Origin: Clostridiaceae bacterium M8S5
GTDB taxonomy: Bacteria > Bacillota > Clostridia > Tissierellales > MCWD3
Assembly: GCA_029227815.1 (NCBI GenBank)
Contig: CP118523.1
Span: 248,001-312,000, forward strand
Length of the DNA: 64,000 nucleotides
Direction: 5' to 3'
Under the pieces are notes generated by a model, which worked only from the letters and a program-made list of their open reading frames with translations, did no database searches and was not told where the DNA came from. Made by a program: the position numbers and the translations under genes. Numbering within the stretch: position 1 is the stretch's first letter; the number at the start of each line of letters is the position of its first letter. Positions 63,938-64,000 of this stretch are shown here, one piece after another.

Positions 63938-64000
63938 TTATTTCTTTCTAAACTGACTTTCATGTTTTTTAAAGAAATCAGTTTTAGGCTCTAAGAATTT
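63938..64000 (-). CDS. Possible C-terminal end of a gene entering from the right
   Basis: On the minus strand the frame from 64000 to TAA (63938-63940) reads KFLEPKTDFFKKHESQFRKK then stops. The basic, charged tail immediately before a bidirectional terminator looks like the end of a real protein, but 20 residues are too few to identify it, and the family cannot be named. Confidence 0.4.
   Translation of the reverse strand, partial: KFLEPKTDFFKKHESQFRKK

Noticed and set aside
1..64000. CRISPR arrays, tRNA, rRNA or transposase genes
   Set aside because: No regularly spaced repeat, cloverleaf, rRNA-like stretch or transposase-like frame was recognised on reading both strands.

Overview
The window is about two-thirds A+T, with ATG, GTG and TTG starts behind strong AGGAGG-type ribosome binding sites, hairpin-plus-T terminators and many lipoproteins. 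This fits a low-GC Gram-positive (Bacillota, class Clostridia); a Vallitalea/Lachnospirales-like anaerobe is my guess, not something the sequence proves. No rRNA, tRNA, CRISPR array or transposase was seen.

Layout. 0-0.7 kb: tail of a cysteine hydrolase, then a palindromic repeat element. 0.7-7.3 kb: glycoside-utilisation operon (GH2, GH29 alpha-L-fucosidase, GPH-type sugar symporter, TetR regulator, GH1). 7.6-13.3 kb: a patchwork of small accessory genes mixed with decayed ones (DUF4275-like copy, general-stress-protein-26-like, CPBP protease). 13.5-24.4 kb: three tandem direct copies of a 1.7-kb gene for a WG-repeat exported protein, each with its own terminator, plus a diverged inverted fourth copy and a small secreted protein. 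24.8-31 kb: ATP-grasp and radical SAM genes, LysE exporter, cell-wall amidase and pdxST (vitamin B6), interspersed with remnants of CPCC, PhzF and ECF sigma genes. 31-36 kb: SLC13-type transporter, leaderless GH18-like protein, membrane protein, methyltransferase. 35.7-40.7 kb: PucR regulator divergent from an amino-acid operon (ornithine cyclodeaminase-like, aminotransferase, serine/threonine dehydratase-like, ClpP-like anchored protein). 41.2-45.4 kb: TetR, methyltransferase, MATE pump behind a consensus promoter with a Fur-box-like operator, NADH oxidase.

46.6-63.8 kb is a long transport and probable iron region: MarR regulator with a perfect operator and an apparently leaderless start; an ABC exporter pair whose first member has an in-frame TGA; a flavodoxin/FMN split-barrel protein; an AraC regulator; a Fur-box-like site followed by an ECF transporter (S, T and double-ATPase A components) and a second ABC pair resembling siderophore-importing IrtAB/YbtPQ proteins; then a TetR operon with an alpha/beta hydrolase, a membrane protein and an amidohydrolase. 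Three good Fur-box-like 19-mers (42.55, 47.17 and 54.0 kb) support iron control of this end of the window.

The two themes worth following are (i) recent tandem expansion and mosaic evolution of the WG-repeat proteins and (ii) an unusually high number of gene remnants too short for ordinary gene finding, recognised here by reading frames by hand.
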